Source of the DNA: Novipirellula aureliae
Lineage (GTDB): Bacteria > Planctomycetota > Planctomycetia > Pirellulales > Pirellulaceae
Assembly: GCF_007860185.1 (NCBI RefSeq)
Contig: NZ_SJPY01000009.1
Span: forward strand, 88,316 to 152,315
DNA length: 64,000 bases
Direction: 5' to 3'
The position numbers were made by a program, and so were the translations under genes. Shown here piece by piece: positions 59,333-64,000 of this stretch. Under the pieces are notes generated by a model. The model did no database searches and was not told where the DNA came from. It was given only the letters and a program-made list of their open reading frames with translations. Numbering within the stretch: the stretch's first letter is position 1; each line of letters starts with the position of its first letter.

Positions 59333-60976
59333 CTACAAATCGATGCGTTCGATTACCGCGAACTTGCCGATCCCCATGTTCGCGCCTCCGACCACCAATA
59401 GTTGATCGTCCGAGATGGGAACCAAGCGATGAAAGAAGCGACCTGGATCGAGCTTTGCGATTGGATTCCACTTTGAAGCGTCATTGGAAAGCTGAAACAC
59501 ATTTCCGCTCATCGTCGTGGCGACCAAACGGCCACCGACTTGAAATGCGGCCGTTCCGAACCCGTCCATCGATTCGCCCGGCAAACTTGGCCCTTTGTTC
59601 CAGCGATCCTTTGCGGGATCATAGACGGCAACTTCGGTCGTTGTTTCATCGTTGGATTGCATGCCGCCGATGACATAGAGTTTTTCTTGGTGCGCGGCAA
59701 CGCTGACCGCACGCCTTTGAAACGGCGGTGCGGCGAGCGGTTGCCAAATTCCGTTGGGGTTGGATAGATCCAGTTTCCAAGCCGTCTTGTGCCAAACGCT
59801 TTCGTCCGAATCGCCCTTCAATTGCCATCCGCCTACGACATAGACGGTATCACCGATGACAGCGGCGTCGAAGGAGGATCGTGGCTCGGGAAGCGGCGAC
59901 AGATCGGTCCAAGTGTCCGTGGCCGGATCGTAGGCAGCGACTTTCGCTTGTGATTGTAGGTCGTGGTCTTCGTCTTCCTCATTCATTGCGGTAAAGCCGC
60001 CGAGCCGAATGATGCGTCCGTCGTGGGCAACCATGCCGAGACCTTGCAGTCGTGGGCCACCTGTTAACTGTTTCCACGTTGCGTTTTTCTCTTCCAAATC
60101 CAAGCACCAGAGCTGGTTCGATTGCTCGGCAGTCGAATAAGAATGGGCTGACCCGGTATGTCCGCCATACACGTAGACTTTTCCGTCTACAATCGCTGCT
60201 CCGAAACTGGTGAGTTCCACTGGCAGATCGGCTAGCCCGGATGAGCTGATCGTGGCGGACATCCATTCGCTTGATTTAGGTTCGTTCGATTCATTGTTGT
60301 AAAAGAAGGTTGAAGTCAGGTAGTCGGTGGTGCTGCTGTAGTCTTCATCCTCGTAAGTACCCGTTGCCTTGTCGTCTTGAATACCGACCATGACGACGTT
60401 CAAACCTGCTTGCAAAGCATTGGCAGCGAAGCGGACGCTGCCTGCGGCGTCGGTCGTCTGTTCTACACTCTCAGAGCTTTCGTCGCGAAACAGTTTTACA
60501 TCGGTGTCTGCGAGCGGCTCTTTGCCTTTGAAGACATGCACTTCGATACCCTCATCGGTCGGGCGGATCGTGGTTTGAAGAGCCGACTCGCTACGTGGCT
60601 CCGTCGGCCAAGTCTTTGGATCGGATTGCGGCAAGTGCTCGACATGATATGTCAGTTTGGTGCCGTGGTACAAACCGTAGGTGGTCGTCCCGAAGATTTC
60701 GGCGTTCAATTCGATCGGGGCTTGGCTGCGGATGCCGACGAGTGAGTCCGAATCGACCGGTGAGGTTGCAACCGGCTTTTCGATGTTTTGTGACGACAGT
60801 TCAATCGACTGGATATTTTCGGGCATCGGGTAGGTTTGGTCATCGATCGACGTTCCGAACCACATCGTTGCATGCCCGTCATCATCCGTCGTCAAAAACG
60901 GGAAATGGGCATCGCAAGGCGCGCAGCAAAACGTTGCCGCTATTATTAGCAGGAGTGTGAAGCAGTCTTTTCGCAT
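59333..60976 (-). CDS. Exported DUF4198-like / Kelch fusion protein
   Basis: A 547-aa product from ATG 60976 (MRKDCFTLLLIIAATFCCAP, signal peptide ending near DAHF). The N-terminal third (about 24-220) starts HFPFLTTDDDGHATMWFG and includes a carboxypeptidase-like beta domain (LADTDVKLFRDE, TDAAGSVRFAANAL) as in DUF4198/NikM-like metal-uptake accessory proteins. The rest is a Kelch propeller with GKVYVYGGHTG, GRIIRLGGFTA, DTVYVVGGWQL, EKLYVIGGMQS and DQLLVVGGANM blades. The upstream in-frame extension to 61159 is not supported. It lies 301 bp downstream of the CobN gene on the same strand and may belong to the same metal-related locus. Confidence 0.87.
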   Translation of the reverse strand: MRKDCFTLLLIIAATFCCAPCDAHFPFLTTDDDGHATMWFGTSIDDQTYPMPENIQSIELSSQNIEKPVATSPVDSDSLVGIRSQAPIELNAEIFGTTTYGLYHGTKLTYHVEHLPQSDPKTWPTEPRSESALQTTIRPTDEGIEVHVFKGKEPLADTDVKLFRDESSESVEQTTDAAGSVRFAANALQAGLNVVMVGIQDDKATGTYEDEDYSSTTDYLTSTFFYNNESNEPKSSEWMSATISSSGLADLPVELTSFGAAIVDGKVYVYGGHTGSAHSYSTAEQSNQLWCLDLEEKNATWKQLTGGPRLQGLGMVAHDGRIIRLGGFTAMNEEDEDHDLQSQAKVAAYDPATDTWTDLSPLPEPRSSFDAAVIGDTVYVVGGWQLKGDSDESVWHKTAWKLDLSNPNGIWQPLAAPPFQRRAVSVAAHQEKLYVIGGMQSNDETTTEVAVYDPAKDRWNKGPSLPGESMDGFGTAAFQVGGRLVATTMSGNVFQLSNDASKWNPIAKLDPGRFFHRLVPISDDQLLVVGGANMGIGKFAVIERIDL

Positions 60977-61277
60977 CTTTCGTTTCTCATTGTTTGAGGT
61001 TAAGAAGTTAGTGAAGTGGTTTCGTAGTCGCTTGGTCAATTCGATTCCTCCCGGTTGTAAGACCCGCTTGCCCATTCTTGCCAATAGCCAATAACCAAGC
61101 CTCTTCGATGCATCGAGTATTTCGCCAGGTAATAAGTTGGGTGATTCCATAGGAGTCAATTTGCTCTGTTAAAATGTTCGATCAATGAATTGCGGACTTG
61201 TCAGTGGTTGTGGCTTCCAGCGGCAGTACTGGGGCTAGGATCCCCCGACATATATTCTCTGCATGTCTCATGCCACG
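60977..61277. other. Gap with partial composite repeat (copy 5)
   Basis: A 301-bp gap between the CobN and Kelch genes. A fragment GTGGTTGTGGCTTCCAGCGG (about 61203-61222) followed by CAGTACTGGGGCTAGG belongs to the composite repeat family. No gene is supported here; the open frame to 61159 is an upstream extension of the Kelch gene. Confidence 0.5.
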
Positions 61278-64000
61278 TTAGAATGACCGTCGACGTCCAA
61301 GAAAGCCGAACGTTGTCAATGACAAAATGCCCAGTGCTAGGCCGCACGCAAGCGGTAATGCATCCGTGCGGTTGATTGGTTGTCGGTCGGTTGGTGTTTC
61401 TTCGATGCGTTCTTCCATCGTCATGCCTTCGACCTCCGGCATTGGCTCGGCTGACTGAAGGACACTGGCTAACGACGCTTGGTAGTTGGTTTCGAGTTCT
61501 GCCGGCGCTTCACTGCCAGGTGCGATCAAGGCCGCGTTGATGAAGTCTTGTAGTTTCCCGTTGCCGCAAGTCTCATACGAACATCCTGCTCCAAACTCGC
61601 TGACCAATTCCGCGTGAACCGTGGCCAAGTTTTGCAGAATATCCTCAGGCGGCTGCCAGTATCCTTTGCGTGCCGTTTCTAGCATGATCGCGGTCATGTT
61701 TTGCAAAGCATACGGGTTCTTCTGTTCAAAATACTCTCGCATCCCGAGATCGTGCTTGTCTTCGATATAGACCTTGTAGGTCTCATCCCACATGTCTTCG
61801 CTGATCGATGCGGGCTGCATCACGTTCCACCCGTGCAAGTTTCGCACCGATTCGGTCAAGCTGGCGGCCGCCGATCCGCCTTCGCGTTGCATACCGGTGA
61901 TGAATTTTGGATTCCACATCGTCGTTCTCGCTTCTTCGCGAATCGCTTCGACCGCGGTTGTGCTTTTGGCCCGGCCCCGGCGTCGCAAATCGTTGAACAC
62001 CGCCGTCGGATCGTGACCCGTTTTGTTTCGAACGGCCATCGACATACCGCCCATGAACTCATAAACATGATCCAAACTGAGAGGCCCCCACGAATTAGAG
62101 GATCGGGGATGCACGACCAACTCTGTGCCTTTCATTTGTGATGCGAAAACCCCAGGTTTGTATGTTCCCCAAGTCGCTCCGTCGCGATAGATTCCGCCCA
62201 TGTTTTGGATATAGCGATCGGCAATCTCTTTTTCGTCTTCCCATGTGTCGCCTTTCTCGACCAGCCCCATGATGTCGGTCCCATAACTTCGATTCTCGGC
62301 CGCACCAAAAATGCGAGCCGTCGCGTACAGACGAGCCTCCTTGGGCGACATGCCTTGTTCTTTTAATGCCGCTTCCGCTTCGTTTGATCCATCGCGAACA
62401 TAGTTGGCGATCGACTCGTCCGGCAAACGGCTGACCCTGTTGACCGCTTTGTCGATCAGCGAAATACGACTGGCGGCGATATCACGAAACTGGCCCGACG
62501 TTTGTACCAGGACATCGATTCGCGGTCGCCCCAATTCTTCGGCGGGAATGATTTCGACGTCGAACACCCCGGATCGCGAATTTCGCATCGGGCGAACGCC
62601 CATCAAGTACAAGATCTGTGCCAGCGTGGTCCCCTTGCCTCGAATGAACTCGCCACCCCAGAGCGAGAACGCAACGCGGCGTGGCAGATGCCCCGTGCGA
62701 GCTTGATGCGAAGCGAGCAGTTCATCGGCCAGCCGGCAACCGACGGTCCAAGCTTCGTCGCTCGGGGCCATGTCGGCGTTGATGGCATACAAGTTCCGAC
62801 CGGTTGGGACCGAGGCGGGATTGCCGATCGGGTCGCCGCCCGAAGAGGGTTCGATGTAGCCGCCACGAAGTGCGACGATGAATTGGTCGAGTTCCGCCGC
62901 CGGCGATTGTCGCAGCCCCTCCGCATCGTGGCGGATTGAATCGATCAGTTCTAAGAGTTGAATTTGAATCTTTGTATCGCTACCAGAAGCAATTCGCTGG
63001 GGTGCAATGTCGTTCCAAAACGAATCTTGCAAAATTGTATCGGTATCAAGTTCAGGTAGGTTTTCCGAAGCGTGCTTTGGTTTTTCAGCTTCAGACAACA
63101 GGGACGTTTCCGGTTTGCCGCCGTCCGCACGGGGGCGGCTATGTCCTGCTGGTGGCCCATACCCATGACTAGATGACGCCTGGGATGTGGCGGCTTTTTG
63201 CTCGATCGATTCACGAAGCTCCTTCAATCGCTGCGTACCAAACAGGGATTCCTCGTTTAGGGTATTTCGCAGCACTCCGCTGACCAATTGGGTTGTCAAC
63301 TCACTACGGAATTCGATCACGTCAGGATAAGCGTGCAAGCCCAGTGCCTCCAGCATCACGTCAACTGCATCAGGTGCAATCATCTGCATCACAGTTGTTT
63401 CGACTTGTTCTTCCTCGTAAGGGCGTCCGATCACATGCAAACCATCGCCGATACTTTGGTCTTTCAATACGTGCAAATAGTTGTGAACTCGGTCGAGTTG
63501 TTCGTCAGAGAGAAGTTGGTCCGCATCGGATGCCTCATCAAAGCCAAGGTCGGATGCTAGGTTCAGTTTTGCGACCATGTTGCCGATCGAGCGACGTGTT
63601 TCCTCTTTCAACCCCGGTTCCACAGCCGCTTCCCAATCGTGAATCTTGTCGTGCAACATCGACAGATCGCCATACAGTTCGCTAGTGGCAAACGGCGTCG
63701 TCAAGTGCGACACGATCACGGCATTGGAGCGACGTTTGGCAATCACCGCTTCACCGATATTGTTAATCACATATGGATAGATATGTGGTACATCTCCGAT
63801 CAGAATGTCGGGCCAACAATCGCGGCTTAGGGCTACCGATTTGCCATAGGTAAACTCGAGGGAGCCGTGCGTGCCGTAGTGAACGATCGCATCGGCATCG
63901 AAGCCGTAGCGTGCCCACAGGTATGCCCCCAGATAGAAATGGGGTGCGGCTTGGTCGGTTCCGTGGATCGACGCCACTTCGTCTTCATCCTTTCCGCCAC
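61278..64000 (-). CDS. cobN: CobN-type metal chelatase large subunit, membrane-anchored, 5' partial
   Basis: The frame stays open to the window edge (GGKDEDEV precedes the first internal GTG at 63977), so the N-terminal part, probably 300-500 residues, is outside. About 907 residues are visible. CobN/BchH family motifs: HYGTHGSLEFTYGKSVAL, HIYPYVINNIGEAVIAKRRS, SLWGGEFIRGKGTTLAQILY, MGVRPMRNSRSGVF, VLVQTSGQFRDIAASRISLI, ENRSYGTDIMGLVEKGDTWE and GGMSMAVRNKTGHDP. An insert of low complexity (SQASSSHGYGPPAGHSRPRA, near residue 270-290) is present. The C-terminus ends with a membrane helix (LPLACGLALGILSLTTFGFL) and GRRRSF, absent from soluble CobN. Soluble members insert cobalt or magnesium into tetrapyrroles with ATPase partners; membrane-anchored versions may serve metal or tetrapyrrole uptake. 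Confidence 0.9.
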   Translation of the reverse strand, partial: GGKDEDEVASIHGTDQAAPHFYLGAYLWARYGFDADAIVHYGTHGSLEFTYGKSVALSRDCWPDILIGDVPHIYPYVINNIGEAVIAKRRSNAVIVSHLTTPFATSELYGDLSMLHDKIHDWEAAVEPGLKEETRRSIGNMVAKLNLASDLGFDEASDADQLLSDEQLDRVHNYLHVLKDQSIGDGLHVIGRPYEEEQVETTVMQMIAPDAVDVMLEALGLHAYPDVIEFRSELTTQLVSGVLRNTLNEESLFGTQRLKELRESIEQKAATSQASSSHGYGPPAGHSRPRADGGKPETSLLSEAEKPKHASENLPELDTDTILQDSFWNDIAPQRIASGSDTKIQIQLLELIDSIRHDAEGLRQSPAAELDQFIVALRGGYIEPSSGGDPIGNPASVPTGRNLYAINADMAPSDEAWTVGCRLADELLASHQARTGHLPRRVAFSLWGGEFIRGKGTTLAQILYLMGVRPMRNSRSGVFDVEIIPAEELGRPRIDVLVQTSGQFRDIAASRISLIDKAVNRVSRLPDESIANYVRDGSNEAEAALKEQGMSPKEARLYATARIFGAAENRSYGTDIMGLVEKGDTWEDEKEIADRYIQNMGGIYRDGATWGTYKPGVFASQMKGTELVVHPRSSNSWGPLSLDHVYEFMGGMSMAVRNKTGHDPTAVFNDLRRRGRAKSTTAVEAIREEARTTMWNPKFITGMQREGGSAAASLTESVRNLHGWNVMQPASISEDMWDETYKVYIEDKHDLGMREYFEQKNPYALQNMTAIMLETARKGYWQPPEDILQNLATVHAELVSEFGAGCSYETCGNGKLQDFINAALIAPGSEAPAELETNYQASLASVLQSAEPMPEVEGMTMEERIEETPTDRQPINRTDALPLACGLALGILSLTTFGFLGRRRSF

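Noticed and set aside
61160-61277. Kelch protein start at 61159
   Set aside because: The extra residues have no signal character, while ATG 60976 begins a clear signal peptide.

Overview
The window looks like a chromosomal segment of a planctomycete, most likely of the Pirellulaceae/Rhodopirellula type. Evidence for this is a DUF1559 pilin-like protein with an N-terminal methylation motif, an exported protein with the LEPR-XLL-type leader and a C-terminal dockerin, a DUF1080 (3-keto-disaccharide hydrolase-like) protein, a TIGR02999-type ECF sigma factor, a Ser/Thr kinase with C-terminal TPR-like region, PQQ-propeller and Kelch proteins, and moderate GC with few clear Shine-Dalgarno sites. Assignments rest on motifs recognised by eye; no database search was possible.

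Layout. 0.2-7.3 kb: a small HAMP-like membrane protein, secreted hypotheticals, an ECF sigma factor translationally coupled to a small exported protein, an EF-hand protein carrying 14 copies of an 18-residue repeat, a PQQ-propeller protein, then a 22-copy 46-bp tandem array. 7.3-16 kb: a matrix/surface cluster with a 1599-aa CotH/lamin-tail/dockerin protein, a second CotH protein, a two-repeat hypothetical and an EF-hand/CpxP-like protein. 16-25.5 kb: Ser/Thr kinase, DapA-family aldolase divergent from a YidR-like propeller, DUF1080 protein, MscS channel, and a guanidine-III riboswitch ahead of a Gdx/SugE-type SMR exporter and a DoxX protein. 25.5-30.3 kb: RND efflux pair. 30.3-30.7 kb: a second tandem array built on the same plan as the first. 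30.8-35.3 kb: an exported O-methyltransferase, a split-Soret-like cytochrome, and a decaying metal/arsenic island (broken FtsX-type permease, broken ABC ATPase, two ArsR regulators, broken ACR3 pump).

35.6-47 kb: NtrC-type regulator, DUF3124 protein, CPA1-type antiporter, and a YbhGFSR-like ABC exporter with its own TolC. 47.5-54.7 kb: BON protein, DUF4956 plus VTC polyphosphate polymerase pair, mannitol-dehydrogenase/NCS1-permease operon, truncated GxxExxY gene. 55-64 kb: a squalene-cyclase-fold membrane protein, a Cys/His-rich exported protein, DUF1559 protein, a DUF4198-like/Kelch fusion and the 3' part of a membrane-anchored CobN-type chelatase, which together could be a metal or tetrapyrrole acquisition locus.

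The most unusual layer is intergenic. Several hairpin repeat families recur: 46-bp and ~37-bp tandem arrays sharing an AGGCT-NNN-AGCCT core and both carrying one inverted unit at an end, a dispersed ~120-140-bp composite repeat at five loci, a GGATCTTG...CAAGATCC element at two loci, two large palindromes and a compound microsatellite. No tRNA, rRNA, CRISPR array, insertion-sequence transposase or origin was recognised.
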